Notes: generated by a model not told the origin, from the letters alone. A DNA stretch of 44,413 nucleotides from an uncultured Clostridia bacterium (GCA_945929845.1 CAMEON010000011.1:1-44413), one strand, 5' to 3'. Counted from the stretch's first letter, positions 24,194-33,383 are shown. Made by a program: numbers and translations.

Positions 24194-24817
24194 TTACTTA
24201 CCGGTCTTTCCGGCCTTGCGGCGGACAGACTCGTCGATATAGCGGACACCCTTGCCATGGTAGGGCTCAGGGGGTCTCTTGCCGCGGATAACGGCTGCGG
24301 CCTGGCCGACCTCCTGCTTGTCAATGCCCTTGACGACAATGATCAAGCTGGAGCTGATCTTCTCGGTGGTCATCCTGTCAATGCCCTGCTTCTTGATCTC
24401 ATCCTCGCTGGGCACCTCATACTTGATGGTGTCGGTATCCTCGATGATGAACTTATCCTGGGGCATACCGGTGTTGGGCATGAGGGAGTGACCCAGGTAC
24501 AGCTGGAGGTTCTTCCCCTGCTTGACGGCCTTGTAGCCGACACCCACGATCATCAGCACCTTCTTGTAGCCATGTGTCACGCCGGTGACCATGTCCTGGA
24601 GCAGGGCACGGGTCAGGCCGTGGAGGCTACGATCCTCTGCTTCATCCGTGGGGCGGGTGACAACCAGCTCATTGTCCTTCACCTGGATGTTCATTCTGTG
24701 GTTGAAGTTCTTGGTCAGGGAGCCGAGGGGGCCTTTCACAGTGACGACATTGCCGTCAGCCACCTGTACAGTCACGCCTGCGGGGATCACCACGGGCATT
24801 CTACCAATTCTTGACAT
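24194..24817 (-). CDS. rplF: Ribosomal protein L6 with an insertion
   Basis: L6 binds near the sarcin-ricin loop and L7/L12 stalk. At 207 aa it is about 28 residues longer than usual. The N-terminal half is normal (MSRIGRMPVVIPAGV). In the C-terminal half, between LQLYLGHS and IIVVKGIDKQEVGQAAA, an extra stretch contains PQDKFIIEDTDTIK and EIKKQGIDRMTTEKISS. The conserved tail RPPEPYHGKGVRYIDE follows. The insertion is in frame and looks coding. It is likely a lineage feature on the ribosome surface. Confidence 0.97.
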   Translation of the reverse strand: MSRIGRMPVVIPAGVTVQVADGNVVTVKGPLGSLTKNFNHRMNIQVKDNELVVTRPTDEAEDRSLHGLTRALLQDMVTGVTHGYKKVLMIVGVGYKAVKQGKNLQLYLGHSLMPNTGMPQDKFIIEDTDTIKYEVPSEDEIKKQGIDRMTTEKISSSLIIVVKGIDKQEVGQAAAVIRGKRPPEPYHGKGVRYIDESVRRKAGKTGK

Positions 24818-24838
24818 ATCTTCGTACCTCCCGTTCCA

Positions 24839-25237
24839 TTACCAGACAAAGGCCAGGACTTCGCCGCCCACATGGAGGGCACGAGCCTTCTTGTCCGTGA
24901 TGACGCCCTTGGAGGTGGAAACGATCGCAATGCCCAGACCGTTCATCACCTGGGGCATATCCTCGCAGCTTGCGTACACACGCAGACCGGGCTTGGATAC
25001 GCGCTTGATCCCACGAATGACCTTCTGCTTACCGGGCAGGTACTTGAGGGTCACACGAATGGTACCCTGCTTGCCATCGTCCACGATGGTGTAGTCCTTA
25101 ATGTAGCCCTCATCGACGAGGATCTGCGCAATGGCCTTCTTCATTTTGGATGCCGGGATGTCCACAGTTGCATGCTTCGCAGTGTTTGCGTTTCTGATTC
25201 TTGTGAGCATATCGGCAATAACATCTGACATTTGCAT
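24839..25237 (-). CDS. rpsH: Ribosomal protein S8
   Basis: S8 (132 aa) binds helix 21 of 16S rRNA and, in E. coli, represses the spc operon. It has the typical [15 protein letters not shown] start and [31 protein letters not shown] core. AGGAGG lies 8 nt before ATG 25237, so an extra Met-Gln precedes MSDV. It is preceded by an unusually long 271-nt spacer. Confidence 0.98.
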   Translation of the reverse strand: MQMSDVIADMLTRIRNANTAKHATVDIPASKMKKAIAQILVDEGYIKDYTIVDDGKQGTIRVTLKYLPGKQKVIRGIKRVSKPGLRVYASCEDMPQVMNGLGIAIVSTSKGVITDKKARALHVGGEVLAFVW

Positions 25238-25508
25238 ATTACTTTCCTCCTGATGCAAGTTATCAAAATCTTGCTGCCACAGTGTGGCGGCATATCGATG
25301 GTTAACCGTCCTCCGTTACAGGTGAGGATGACCGCTTCCTGCATGCTTTACACAGGCCGCCGGACGCTCCCTTACCCGGGAGGCCGGTTCCTTTCGATAG
25401 GTGGGGGCTCCCACCCCACAGGGTGGGATGAATGTCGCCGTCACAACCCCGAGCAGATGTTCCGTCGGGTCGCCATGAACGGCGGCAGAGTGGTGAAGGG
25501 CTCCCGGA
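25238..25508 (-). other. Hairpin-rich spacer between rpsN and rpsH (candidate structured RNA)
   Basis: This 271-nt stretch has no credible gene. It contains GCCACA/TGTGGC (25276-25288) and CTCCC/GGGAG near 25367-25381. It also has two stems that exclude each other: GTGGGG/CCCCAC (25401-25419) and CCCACCC/GGGTGGG (25410-25427). Competing stems suggest a switching RNA. An S8-responsive site is one possibility, by analogy with the E. coli spc operon, but I cannot show an S8-like site. Confidence 0.45.
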
Positions 25509-25694
25509 TCACCAGGAGGACTTCTTCACGCCGGGGATCTCGCCCTTGTAGGCCAGATTCCGGAAGCAGATACGGCAGATGCCGTACTTGCGGAGGTAAG
25601 CGTGAGGACGGCCGCAGATCTTGCAGCGGTTGTAGCGGCGGGTAGAGAACTTGGGCTCTGCCTGCTGCTTCAGAATCATCGACTTCTTAGCCAT
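25509..25694 (-). CDS. rpsN: Ribosomal protein S14, zinc-type
   Basis: The 61-aa short, zinc-binding form of S14 (often called rpsZ) near the 30S head. It has CKICGRPH and [16 protein letters not shown], giving the Cys4 zinc site. The start is [11 protein letters not shown]. It lies between rplE (15 nt) and the long spacer before rpsH. The zinc-free long form is not in the window. Confidence 0.98.
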   Translation of the reverse strand: MAKKSMILKQQAEPKFSTRRYNRCKICGRPHAYLRKYGICRICFRNLAYKGEIPGVKKSSW

Positions 25695-25709
25695 TTCCGT
25701 TTACCTCCA

Positions 25710-26252
25710 TCAGTTCTTTGCAAAGGGAGCGCCCAGCCGGCGGAGAAGCTCACGGGCTTCCTCATCGGTGTTGGCGGTGGTGACGAAGCAGATGTCCATA
25801 CCACGGATCTTATCCACCTTGTCGTACTCGATCTCGGGGAAGATCAGCTGCTCCTTCAGGCCCAGGGAGTAGTTCCCGCGGCCATCGAAGGCATTGGGGT
25901 TGATACCCTTGAAGTCACGGACACGGGGCAGAGCGAAGTTGAACAGACGGTCAACGAACTCATACATCCTGTCTCCACGGAGGGTGACCTTCACGCCGAT
26001 CTTCATGCCCTGACGAACCTTGAAGTTTGCCACGGACTTGCGGGCGTAGGTGGGAACCGGCTTCTGACCGGTGATGGTGGCGATGTCGCTCATCACAGCG
26101 TCAATGGCCTTGGCGTTTTCCTTCGCTTCTCCCACGCCGACATTGATGACGATCTTGTCCAGCTTCGGGATCTGCATCACGCTCTTGTACTCGAACTGCT
26201 TCATGAGGGCAGGCGCGATCTCACTGGTATACAAATCCTTGATTCTTGCCAT
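25710..26252 (-). CDS. rplE: Ribosomal protein L5
   Basis: L5 (180 aa) binds 5S rRNA and contacts P-site tRNA. Family signatures are [19 protein letters not shown] and the C-terminal [23 protein letters not shown] 26252 ([11 protein letters not shown]) has GGAGG 9 nt upstream and matches family length; an ATG-containing frame extends upstream into rplX but has no such site. Confidence 0.98.
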   Translation of the reverse strand: MARIKDLYTSEIAPALMKQFEYKSVMQIPKLDKIVINVGVGEAKENAKAIDAVMSDIATITGQKPVPTYARKSVANFKVRQGMKIGVKVTLRGDRMYEFVDRLFNFALPRVRDFKGINPNAFDGRGNYSLGLKEQLIFPEIEYDKVDKIRGMDICFVTTANTDEEARELLRRLGAPFAKN

Positions 26253-26266
26253 GTTCGTCGTCCTCC

Positions 26267-26584
26267 TCAATCAAACTTGTATCCGCACTTGGTGCAGACA
26301 CGAACCTTCTTACCGTCGGCCACCTCGGTGCGGGTGCGGACACCCTTCTCACACTTGGGGCAGAACAGTGCGACCTTGCTGGCGTAGATGGCGCCCTCGG
26401 CGTCCACGATACCGCCGGCCTCGCCCTGTCTTCTGGGCTTGACATGCTTATGGATGATATTGGCTCCCTTGACCAGGACCTTGCCCTCATCGGGGGATGC
26501 GGCAATGACCTCGCCCTTGACGCCCTTATCGTCACCGTTGAGTACGATCACAGTATCGCCCTTCTTTACATGCAGATGCTTCAT
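26267..26584 (-). CDS. rplX: Ribosomal protein L24
   Basis: L24 (105 aa) is an early assembly initiator with a KOW motif: [35 protein letters not shown]. The central [22 protein letters not shown] is conserved. A C-terminal Cys pair ([12 protein letters not shown]...CTKCGYKF) resembles a zinc ribbon, seen in a subset of bacterial L24 proteins. Confidence 0.97.
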   Translation of the reverse strand: MKHLHVKKGDTVIVLNGDDKGVKGEVIAASPDEGKVLVKGANIIHKHVKPRRQGEAGGIVDAEGAIYASKVALFCPKCEKGVRTRTEVADGKKVRVCTKCGYKFD

Positions 26585-26598
26585 TTTGCGATACCTCC

Positions 26599-26967
26599 TT
26601 ACAGTACTTCGGGAGCCAGAGACAGGATCTTCAGGTAATCCTTCTCACGGAGCTCTCTTGCGACCGGCCCAAAGATACGGGTTCCACGGGGGGTCTTATC
26701 ATCCTTGATGATGACGGCTGCGTTCTCATCGAACTTGATGTAAGAGCCGTCTGCACGGTGCACACCGTGCGTGCTTCTGACGATGACAGCCTTGACGACT
26801 TCACCCTTCTTTGCCATACCGCCGGGGGTTGCCTTCTTGACGCAACACACCACGACATCGCCGATGTTGGCATACCGGCGGCCTGTGCCGCCCAGCACAC
26901 GAATGCACATCAGCTCCTTGGCACCGGTGTTATCGGCAACCTTCATCAATGTCTGCTGCTGAATCAT
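26599..26967 (-). CDS. rplN: Ribosomal protein L14
   Basis: L14 (122 aa) forms the bridge B8 face of the 50S subunit. It starts [27 protein letters not shown] and has the conserved [15 protein letters not shown] and [24 protein letters not shown]. Length is normal. A 104-nt spacer with an extended stem (TTCAC.../...GTGAA) separates it from rpsQ. Confidence 0.98.
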   Translation of the reverse strand: MIQQQTLMKVADNTGAKELMCIRVLGGTGRRYANIGDVVVCCVKKATPGGMAKKGEVVKAVIVRSTHGVHRADGSYIKFDENAAVIIKDDKTPRGTRIFGPVARELREKDYLKILSLAPEVL

Positions 26968-27071
26968 GTTTTCCTCCTACTGTTTCAATACGCCACAACG
27001 TATTTACTATTCGAATTCAGGCCGTGACATTCACCTGCCGGCCTTCGCAGGTTGGAAGGCAGGTAAGTGAA

Positions 27072-27332
27072 TTACTTTGCCTTCTCAAGAACCTGAACCA
27101 GTCTCCATCTCTTGGTCTTGGACAGAGGTCTGGTCTCCATGATCTCCACACGGTCGCCCACGCCGCACTCGTTGTTCTCGTCATGGGCATGAACCTTCAG
27201 GGTACGCTTGATGATCTTGCCGTATATGGGGTGTCTCACATTATCCTCAATGGCGACCACCACGGTCTTGTCCATCTTGCTGCTGACGACCAGGCCGACT
27301 CTGGTTTTTCTCAGTGCTCTCTCTTCTGTCAT
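27072..27332 (-). CDS. rpsQ: Ribosomal protein S17
   Basis: S17 (86 aa) is an OB-fold protein that binds the 5' domain of 16S rRNA. It has [29 protein letters not shown] and [23 protein letters not shown]-type endings as expected. Spacing to rpmC is 12 nt. Confidence 0.97.
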   Translation of the reverse strand: MTEERALRKTRVGLVVSSKMDKTVVVAIEDNVRHPIYGKIIKRTLKVHAHDENNECGVGDRVEIMETRPLSKTKRWRLVQVLEKAK

Positions 27333-27344
27333 GACTGTTCCTCC

Positions 27345-27533
27345 TTATGCGTTCTTCTCATTGAGAACGGTCATTACTCTTGCGATGTCGTGCTTGACCT
27401 CGGCGATCTGATGGGGGTTATCAAGCTGATTGATCGCATGCTGGAAGCGGAGGTTGAAAAGCTCTTTCTTCAGCTCCTTGAGCTTGTTTTCCAGCTCAGA
27501 AGCATCCAGTTTTCTCAGTTCTTCTGCCTTCAT
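27345..27533 (-). CDS. rpmC: Ribosomal protein L29
   Basis: L29 (62 aa) lies at the polypeptide exit tunnel next to L23. It is a helical hairpin: [30 protein letters not shown], then [23 protein letters not shown]. Its partner L23 carries an unusual insertion in this genome, which may sit close to it. Confidence 0.97.
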   Translation of the reverse strand: MKAEELRKLDASELENKLKELKKELFNLRFQHAINQLDNPHQIAEVKHDIARVMTVLNEKNA

Positions 27534-27536
27534 CGC

Positions 27537-27956
27537 TTACGCCTCCTCTGTAGCTTTGGTGATGAACTTGGTCTTGATGGGGAGCTTGTGGCTGGCAAGA
27601 CGCATAGCCTCTCTGGCCGTAGCCTCATCAATACCGTCCATCTCGAACATCACACGACCGGGCTTGACAACAGCGACCCAGTACTCCACAGCGCCCTTAC
27701 CGGAACCCATACGGGTCTCAGCCGGCTTCTCGGTGATGGGCTTATCGGGGAAGATCTTGATCCAGACCTGACCGCCACGCTTGATGTAACGGGTCATAGC
27801 AATACGGGCTGCCTCGATCTGGACGCTGGAGATCCATGCGGGCTCAGTGGCCACCAGGCCGTAGCTTCCGTAGGAAAGGGTGTTGCCGCGGGTGGCCTTG
27901 CCCTTCAGTCTTCCGCGCTGAACACGGCGGAATTTTACTCTCTTAGGCATCAACAT
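27537..27956 (-). CDS. rplP: Ribosomal protein L16
   Basis: L16 (139 aa) helps set tRNA position in the A site and P site. It starts [25 protein letters not shown] and contains the conserved [33 protein letters not shown]. It follows rpsC with 2 nt between and precedes rpmC by 3 nt. Confidence 0.98.
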   Translation of the reverse strand: MLMPKRVKFRRVQRGRLKGKATRGNTLSYGSYGLVATEPAWISSVQIEAARIAMTRYIKRGGQVWIKIFPDKPITEKPAETRMGSGKGAVEYWVAVVKPGRVMFEMDGIDEATAREAMRLASHKLPIKTKFITKATEEA

Positions 27957-27958
27957 AA

Positions 27959-28858
27959 TCAGTTAGCGCCTCCTTCTTTCGGGGCTTCTTTCGGTGCAGT
28001 GGTTCTGGGCGTTCTCTCCACAGGACGGGGAGCGGCTCCTCTGTTGCCCTTGTCACCGAAGCGACGGTCTCCGCCGGGGCGACGGTCTCCACCGGGACGG
28101 CGATCACCGCCGGGACGACGGTCTCCGCTGGGGCGACGATCACCACCGGGGCGACGGTCGCCGGGCTTCCGGTCACCGGGCTTACGGTTGGGACGGGCGC
28201 TCTCCTGAGCGGCAGCCGAACGGTTGACCTCAGAGAGGATCTCTCCCTTGTAGATCCAGACCTTCACACCGATCTTGCCGTAGGTGGTGTTGGCTTCCCA
28301 GAAGCCGTAGTCGATGTCGGCCCGCAGGGTCTGCAGGGGAATGGTGCCCTCATGGTAGTGCTCGGTACGGGCGATCTCAGCACCGCCCAGACGGCCGCCG
28401 CAGGAGATCTTGATTCCCTTGGCACCGTTCTTCATGGTGTTGCGGATGGCCATCTTCATGGCACGGCGGAAGGACACACGGCGCTCCAGCTGGGAGGCCA
28501 CATTCTCTGCCACCAGCTGGGCGTTCATGTCAGGCTGTCTGACCTCAACCACATTGAGAGCCACCGGCTTGCCTGTCATCTCCTCCAGCTTCTTCTTGTA
28601 CTTGTCGATCTCGCTGCCGCCCTTACCGATGACCATACCGGGCTTGGCACAGTGGATGAACACACGGACACGGTGGCTGTCCCGCTCGATCTCGATCTTG
28701 GGGATGCCCGCATCCTGCAGGGTCTTCTTCAGATACTTTCTGATGTTGTAGTCGGAGACAAGGGTATCGCCGAACACTTCATCCTTGGCATACCATCTGG
28801 AATCCCAGTTCTTGATTACGCCCACACGCATACCGTGGGGATTGACTTTCTGTCCCAT
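27959..28858 (-). CDS. rpsC: Ribosomal protein S3 with repetitive Arg/Gly/Asp C-terminal tail
   Basis: S3 (299 aa) is on the 30S head at the mRNA entry channel. Residues 1-215 are normal, with the KH domain [20 protein letters not shown] and [20 protein letters not shown]. From about 218 a low-complexity tail of some 80 residues begins with [12 protein letters not shown] and continues as repeats of GGDRRP. It ends in a Pro/Lys/Glu-rich section. Typical S3 proteins end near 210-235. The tail would lie on the solvent side of the head and could bind RNA. The DNA repeat could slip during replication. Confidence 0.97.
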   Translation of the reverse strand: MGQKVNPHGMRVGVIKNWDSRWYAKDEVFGDTLVSDYNIRKYLKKTLQDAGIPKIEIERDSHRVRVFIHCAKPGMVIGKGGSEIDKYKKKLEEMTGKPVALNVVEVRQPDMNAQLVAENVASQLERRVSFRRAMKMAIRNTMKNGAKGIKISCGGRLGGAEIARTEHYHEGTIPLQTLRADIDYGFWEANTTYGKIGVKVWIYKGEILSEVNRSAAAQESARPNRKPGDRKPGDRRPGGDRRPSGDRRPGGDRRPGGDRRPGGDRRFGDKGNRGAAPRPVERTPRTTAPKEAPKEGGAN

Positions 28859-28877
28859 TTGTTCTGGCCTCCCTTTC

Positions 28878-29213
28878 TCAGTCTCTTTCCTTGACCACGA
28901 TGGTCACATGGCTGGTTCTCTTCAGGATGCGGTCTGCGCTTCCCTTGGCACGCGGCATCATGCGCTTCATGGTAGGACCGGGGGTTACGAAGCACTCAGA
29001 GACATACAGTCTCGAAGCGTCCATATGGAAATTGTTCTCGGCGTTGGCCATGGCACTCCCCAACAGCTTGATGAGGTACTCGGAGGCACCTCTGCGGGTG
29101 TTCTTCAGGATCGCCATTGCCTTGTCGGCATCCTTTCCTCTGATGAGGTCAAGAACGATCTGCACCTTGCGGGGAGAAATTCTGGCATGTCTCAGATATG
29201 CAACTGCTTCCAT
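28878..29213 (-). CDS. rplV: Ribosomal protein L22
   Basis: L22 (111 aa) lines the exit tunnel through its beta-hairpin, where macrolide-resistance changes occur. The tip [24 protein letters not shown] looks wild type in length. It starts [27 protein letters not shown], the family signature. Confidence 0.98.
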   Translation of the reverse strand: MEAVAYLRHARISPRKVQIVLDLIRGKDADKAMAILKNTRRGASEYLIKLLGSAMANAENNFHMDASRLYVSECFVTPGPTMKRMMPRAKGSADRILKRTSHVTIVVKERD

Positions 29214-29234
29214 GTTCTCTTACTTCCTCCCTGC

Positions 29235-29510
29235 TTACGAATTCGCGGTCTTGGTGCCGGAATGGCCCTTGAAGGTCCGGGTCGGGGCGAACTCGCCCAG
29301 CTTATGACCGACCATCTCCTCGGTGATATACACCGGAACATGCTTCTTACCGTCGTGAATTGCGATCGTGTGTCCGACAAATTCCGGGAATATCGTGGAT
29401 GCTCTCGACCAGGTCTTGAGCACTTTCTTCTCATGCTTCTCGTTCATGGCGCAAACCCGTGCATACAGCTTTGCTTCCACATACGGAGCCTTCTTCAAGC
29501 TTCTGCTCAT
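29235..29510 (-). CDS. rpsS: Ribosomal protein S19
   Basis: S19 (91 aa) contacts S13 and the P-site tRNA on the 30S head. It starts [19 protein letters not shown] and has the conserved [47 protein letters not shown] core in order. Length is normal. Confidence 0.98.
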   Translation of the reverse strand: MSRSLKKAPYVEAKLYARVCAMNEKHEKKVLKTWSRASTIFPEFVGHTIAIHDGKKHVPVYITEEMVGHKLGEFAPTRTFKGHSGTKTANS

Positions 29511-29524
29511 GAAATATTCCCTCC

Positions 29525-30358
29525 TTACTTAGCATTTCTGCGCTTGACGATGAACTTGTTGGTGCGAGCCTTCTTGTTCCTCGTCTTATAACCCAGCGCG
29601 GGCTTACCCCAAGGGGTAACAGGCGACGGATGACCGATGGGGGACTTACCCTCACCACCGCCGTGGGGGTGGTCACAGGGGTTCATGACAGAACCGCGGA
29701 CTGTGGGGCGGATGCCCTTATGGCGGGTCTTACCAGCCTTACCGACCTTCACGGTGTCGTGCTCGTAGTTGCCGACCTGTCCGATGGTAGCCTTGCAGTC
29801 CAGACGGACGATGCGGACCTCACCGGAGGGCAGACGCACCTGAGCGATGCCGCCTTCCTTGGAGATGAGCTGTGCCATGACGCCGGCGGAGCGGGCAAGC
29901 TGTGCGCCCTTGCCGGGGTACAACTCGATGTTGTGAATGAAGGTACCGGTGGGGATGTTGGCAATGGGCAGGGTGTTTCCGGCCTTGATGTCCGCATCGG
30001 CACCGGAGTAGATCACATCGCCGACCTTCAGGCCCTCGGGAGCGATGATGTAGCTCCGGGTGCCGGCCTCATTCTGCAGCAGTGCGATGTAGGCGGTACG
30101 GTTGGGGTCATACTCGATGGCGACCACCGTATTGGGCGTAGCATCTGCACGCTTGAAGTCGATGATCCTGTACTTGACCTTATTGCCGCCGCCTCTGTGA
30201 CGAACGGTGATGCGGCCATAGCTGTTACGGCCTGCGTTCTTCTTCTTGATGACGACCAGGCTCTTCTCGGGGGTATCCTTGGTGATGACCTGCTTGTAGT
30301 CCGGGACCGTCATATTCCTTCTGGAAGGTGTCGTAGGTTTGTACTTAATCGTAGCCAT
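29525..30358 (-). CDS. rplB: Ribosomal protein L2
   Basis: L2 (277 aa) is required for subunit joining and peptidyl transferase function. It has the two-domain SH3/OB arrangement, [15 protein letters not shown] in the N-terminal half, and the catalytically important C-terminal [26 protein letters not shown] with the conserved His. Length is normal. Confidence 0.98.
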   Translation of the reverse strand: MATIKYKPTTPSRRNMTVPDYKQVITKDTPEKSLVVIKKKNAGRNSYGRITVRHRGGGNKVKYRIIDFKRADATPNTVVAIEYDPNRTAYIALLQNEAGTRSYIIAPEGLKVGDVIYSGADADIKAGNTLPIANIPTGTFIHNIELYPGKGAQLARSAGVMAQLISKEGGIAQVRLPSGEVRIVRLDCKATIGQVGNYEHDTVKVGKAGKTRHKGIRPTVRGSVMNPCDHPHGGGEGKSPIGHPSPVTPWGKPALGYKTRNKKARTNKFIVKRRNAK

Positions 30359-30373
30359 TGACTCAGACCTCCT

Positions 30374-30799
30374 TTAGTTCAGCCCTTCGAAGAACTCGAT
30401 GGGCTTGGAATCGGCCTTCAGGGTCACAATGGCCTTCTTCCATGCGCTGGTGTACCCGGCATGGACGCCCATGCGCTTCGGCTTCTTCTTCATGTTGATG
30501 ATGTTGACGCTTGCCACCTTGGTGCCGGCGAACATAGCCTCAACAGCGGCGGCGACTTCGGGCTTGGTCGCCTTCCTGTCCACACGGAAGACATACTTCT
30601 TGCAGACCGGTTTGGGCGGAAGCGGCTCACGCACGGTCTCGCCGGCACTCTCCGCTCTTGCCACCTTGTGCTGGTATCTTGCGGACTTCATTGCTTCCTT
30701 GGGGTCCTTGCGTACCTTGTTCTTTTCGCCGGACATAAGAGCGAAGCTCTCCTCGGAAATGACGGGAGCAATGATAATGTCCTCTGCCATTCTACTCAT
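30374..30799 (-). CDS. rplW: Ribosomal protein L23 with a large internal insertion
   Basis: L23 forms part of the tunnel exit and docks trigger factor and SRP. At 141 aa it is about 40 residues longer than E. coli L23. After [16 protein letters not shown] an insertion of about 40 residues begins [20 protein letters not shown] and includes [14 protein letters not shown]. The normal core resumes at [23 protein letters not shown] and [15 protein letters not shown]. The start codon overlaps the rplD stop by one base (TAATG), with GAGGAGG 10 nt upstream. The insertion is probably a lineage trait at the exit port. Confidence 0.95.
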   Translation of the reverse strand: MSRMAEDIIIAPVISEESFALMSGEKNKVRKDPKEAMKSARYQHKVARAESAGETVREPLPPKPVCKKYVFRVDRKATKPEVAAAVEAMFAGTKVASVNIINMKKKPKRMGVHAGYTSAWKKAIVTLKADSKPIEFFEGLN

Positions 30800-31422
30800 T
30801 ACGCATATACCTCCTCAAGCTTCTTGACGGCTGCGGCGGTGATGACCATCTTGTCAGCCTTCATGATCTCGTACACATTGAGGGTACCCACCAGAGTGGT
30901 CTCCACACGGGCGAGATTGGCGCAGCTCTTCACGGTGAAGGGGTTGACCTCGGGAAGGACGATCAGCGCACGGGTGTCTACCTTCAGGGCGGCCAGCATA
31001 TTGGCCATGACCTTGGTCTTGTAGCTCTCGCAGGTGATGTCGTCCACCACGATCAGCTTGCCCTCAGCCACCTTGGCGGACAGGGCACTGAACAGAGCGA
31101 TGCGCTTTGTCTTCTTGTTCATACCGGTGCGCCAGGAGCGGGGCTTGGGGCCCAGGGCGACGCCGCCGTGTGTCCACTGAGGCGAACGGGTGGAACCCTG
31201 ACGGGCCCGGCCGGTTCCCTTCTGTCTCCAGGGCTTCTTACCGCCGCCCGAGACCTCGGTACGGGTCAGGGTGGACTGGGTGCCCTGTCTCTGGTTGAGC
31301 AGGTAGGCTCTGACTGCGGCATGAAGGACGGCCCCGTTGATCTCTGCGCCGAAGATGGCGTCAGACAGTGCCATAGTGCCGACTTCCTGGCCGGCCATGT
31401 TGAATACAGTTACATTAGCCAT
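30799..31422 (-). CDS. rplD: Ribosomal protein L4
   Basis: L4 (207 aa) is a large-subunit tunnel protein. In E. coli it also represses the S10 operon by acting on its leader. The extended loop is present ([30 protein letters not shown]), as are the globular parts. Given the long leader with a terminator-like hairpin before rpsJ, L4 is the natural candidate regulator here, by analogy only. Confidence 0.98.
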   Translation of the reverse strand: MANVTVFNMAGQEVGTMALSDAIFGAEINGAVLHAAVRAYLLNQRQGTQSTLTRTEVSGGGKKPWRQKGTGRARQGSTRSPQWTHGGVALGPKPRSWRTGMNKKTKRIALFSALSAKVAEGKLIVVDDITCESYKTKVMANMLAALKVDTRALIVLPEVNPFTVKSCANLARVETTLVGTLNVYEIMKADKMVITAAAVKKLEEVYA

Positions 31423-31443
31423 GATTCATTCTCCTCCTTCCGC

Positions 31444-32076
31444 TTATGCTTTGACCGAGTCGCGGAGGAACACGATCCCGTCCTTGGCACCGGGCACGGC
31501 GCCCTTCACGGCGATCAGATTTCTTTCTGCGTCGATCTTGACGACTCTGAGGTTCTGAACGGTCACCTGCTCGTTACCGTACTGTCCTGCCATCCTCTTG
31601 TTCTTGTAGATGCGGGACGGGGTGGAGTTGGCACCCATGGAGCCGGGCTGACGGTGGATCGGGCCGGTGCCGTGGGTCATACGCAGGATGTGTGCATTCC
31701 AGCGCTTGACAACACCCGAATAGCCGTGTCCCTTTGTCATACCTGTTACATCGACCTTGTCGCCCGCGGCGAAGGTATCGACGGTAATGACATCGCCGAC
31801 ATTGTACCCGGAACAGTCATCAAAGCGGAATTCCTTCAGGTGCTTCTTGAGTTCCAGACCGTTCTTCTCGAAATGACCTTTCTCAGCCTTGCTCATCTGC
31901 TTCGCCTTGGCATTCATGAAGCCAAGCTGAACGGCGTCATACCCGTCGTTTTCGGTGGTCTTCTTCTGAGCGACCACACAGGGGCCAGCCTCAATGACGG
32001 TGACGGGAATTACATTCCCGGTCTCGTCAAAGATCTGAGTCATACCGATCTTCTTGCCGATAATACCCTTTTTCAT
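31444..32076 (-). CDS. rplC: Ribosomal protein L3
   Basis: L3 (210 aa) is one of the first proteins to bind 23S rRNA and reaches the peptidyl transferase centre. It starts [20 protein letters not shown] and has the loop signature [35 protein letters not shown], with conserved Gln in context. A 226-nt hairpin-rich spacer separates it from rpsJ. Confidence 0.98.
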   Translation of the reverse strand: MKKGIIGKKIGMTQIFDETGNVIPVTVIEAGPCVVAQKKTTENDGYDAVQLGFMNAKAKQMSKAEKGHFEKNGLELKKHLKEFRFDDCSGYNVGDVITVDTFAAGDKVDVTGMTKGHGYSGVVKRWNAHILRMTHGTGPIHRQPGSMGANSTPSRIYKNKRMAGQYGNEQVTVQNLRVVKIDAERNLIAVKGAVPGAKDGIVFLRDSVKA

Positions 32077-32302
32077 TTGTTTTTCCTCCTGTAAATTATT
32101 GGTTGGCATTCCGACACGCTGTGTCGGTCATGTCAACATGACTTACAAAGTTACCGAACCGGAGTGTTTTCTCCCTCGGCTGTTGTCTTTGCTCACCCTT
32201 CGGTCGTCCTCCGGGTGCTTCCGGCCCGCGCGGGAGCCGGCAGCCGCGGCTTACGGCTGTGGGGAATGGATTCTGGTGCAGGATCCCGGTCAGTTGGCTT
32301 GA
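32077..32302 (-). other. Hairpin-rich spacer between rpsJ and rplC (candidate structured RNA)
   Basis: 226 nt without a gene. Perfect stems: CCGACAC/GTGTCGG (32111-32127) and GTCATGT/ACATGAC (32127-32142), which share one base, and CACCC/GGGTG (32194-32217). CAGCCG/CGGCTG (32241-32259) and a CCCGCGCGGG palindrome within flanking CCGG (32221-32240) complete it. In most genomes rpsJ and rplC are close together, so this is an inserted or evolved RNA region. Function unknown. Confidence 0.5.
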
Positions 32303-32614
32303 TTACAGCTTGACCTCGATCTCCACACCGGCAGGGAGCTCCACATTCATCAGCGCATCCACAGTCTTCTGGGACGGCTTCAGGATGTCGATGAGTCTCT
32401 TGTGGGTCCGGTACTCGAACTGCTCACGGCTGTCCTTGTACTTGTGAACAGCACGCAGGATGGTCACCTTCTCGCAATCGGTGGGAAGCGGGATGGGACC
32501 CGAAACCTCGCAGCCGTTTGCCTTGGCCACAGCGACGATCTTCTCAGCCGCGGTGTCGATGAGGGTGTGATCATAGCTCTTGAGACGGACTCTGATCTTC
32601 TCTTTCACTGCCAT
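32303..32614 (-). CDS. rpsJ: Ribosomal protein S10
   Basis: S10 (103 aa) lies on the 30S head and, as NusE, forms part of the transcription antitermination complex. It starts [20 protein letters not shown] and has the conserved [40 protein letters not shown] region. It is the first gene of the cluster. ATG 32614 follows AAAGGAGG. A 330-nt leader lies upstream. Confidence 0.98.
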   Translation of the reverse strand: MAVKEKIRVRLKSYDHTLIDTAAEKIVAVAKANGCEVSGPIPLPTDCEKVTILRAVHKYKDSREQFEYRTHKRLIDILKPSQKTVDALMNVELPAGVEIEVKL

Positions 32615-32942
32615 TGTAACTTGCCTCCTTTTCAGATTTCGTCCGGCAGGTTTCCTTGACCGATAAAGGAAAAATTGTCCCACAGAACGATTTGCAAAAG
32701 CAGGGCTGACCGATCCAGCACGGACTCGTGCGTTCCTTCTCTCTCCCGATAAAAAAGGCGGAATCCGCCGGAATCACCAGGGAAAAAAGCAAGGCAAAAG
32801 GGATACAACAGGGATGTCAAACCGAAAAACGCACGGAACCTGCCGGATATGCTTCGCCCGATTTTCGGACATACTCCGCGAAAATTCCCTTCCCAGGCTC
32901 GGTATTCCCGGGTAGCAACCTCTCGCATCTACGCACACCAAG
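32615..32942 (-). other. Long 5' leader of the S10 operon
   Basis: The transcript from the promoter at 32950-32978 would have about 328 nt before rpsJ. It begins with a segment containing TGCGAGAGGTTGCTACCCGGG, of a type I recall from Firmicutes rpsJ leaders. A stem CGGAGTATG/CATATCCG follows, and then the terminator-like hairpin at 32751-32769. It is probably an autoregulatory leader, with L4 the likely effector by analogy. No gene is seen. Confidence 0.55.
32751..32769 (-). terminator. Terminator-like hairpin in the S10 leader (possible attenuator)
   Basis: On the minus strand GGCGG-ATT-CCGCC is followed by TTTTTT, about 137 nt before rpsJ. The stem is only 5-6 bp but all G/C. Its position inside the leader of the operon suggests attenuation. 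Confidence 0.5.
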
Positions 32943-32949
32943 CCTTGAT

Positions 32950-32978
32950 ATTTTATCATAAAAGGCCAGGAAAATCAA
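32950..32978 (-). promoter_or_regulatory. Sigma-A promoter of the S10 operon
   Basis: Minus-strand TTGATT (32973-32978), a 17-nt spacer and TAAAAT (32950-32955), in an A/T-rich upstream context. No other good promoter is seen before rpsJ, so it may drive all 31 genes. Confidence 0.7.
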
Positions 32979-33077
32979 TAGAAAACCGGAAATTCGCCAC
33001 AAAATTTCAGACGAAATTTTCACGAAATTTCCCCTCTATTTTTATGTATTATGCACATACTCTTTCCGTGCCCCGGC

Positions 33078-33322
33078 GTTACAGTCCACCTGCCCCCGCA
33101 GTACGCTCCCTTTTCCGCCGAAGAGCGGGGATAGGGGTCCCCGCGAGGGCGTTTTTGCTGTTTTCGGTAACAGCAACGCTGGCTCCCCGAAAAAGTCATA
33201 TGGATAACGCTCCGATTCATATGAAAAAATGTTTTCAAAGTTCTTGAAGGGTTCGGGGAACTTCTTCCAAGAAGTTCCCCGCCGTAACCCCCGTACCTTT
33301 CGTACTCCGGTTGAACCGTGAT
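33078..33322 (-). mobile_element. MITE-like element, copy C (inverted relative to A)
   Basis: A 245-bp element related along its length to copy A at 15083 in reverse orientation. It shares the GGGGAACTTCTT palindrome, GGAGCCAGCGTTGCTG, the AACAGCAAAAACGCC segment and GGAAAAGGGAGCG. Its ends, GTTACAGTCCA and TGAACCGTGAT, are degraded forms of the 11-bp terminal repeat. It lies between the S10 promoter region and the next plus-strand gene. Confidence 0.7.
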
Positions 33323-33377
33323 GAAAAAAATCCTCGGAAACCGCCGGATTGGATACAGTTTGTTCACATGTTTGCTA

Positions 33378-33383
33378 TATAAT
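33378..33383 (+). promoter_or_regulatory. Possible -10 element before the membrane protein gene
   Basis: TATAAT about 75 nt before the start codon of the next gene. The -35 region is poor (TACAGT at 18 nt), so this is tentative. Confidence 0.35.

Noticed and set aside
28060-28180. CRISPR-like spacing in the S3 gene
   Set aside because: The direct repeats are about 18 bp, contiguous and in frame as GGDRRP codons; there are no spacers and no cas genes.
32632-32928. 98-codon frame in the S10 leader
   Set aside because: It overlaps leader structure and the attenuator-like hairpin, has no ribosome binding site and resembles no protein.
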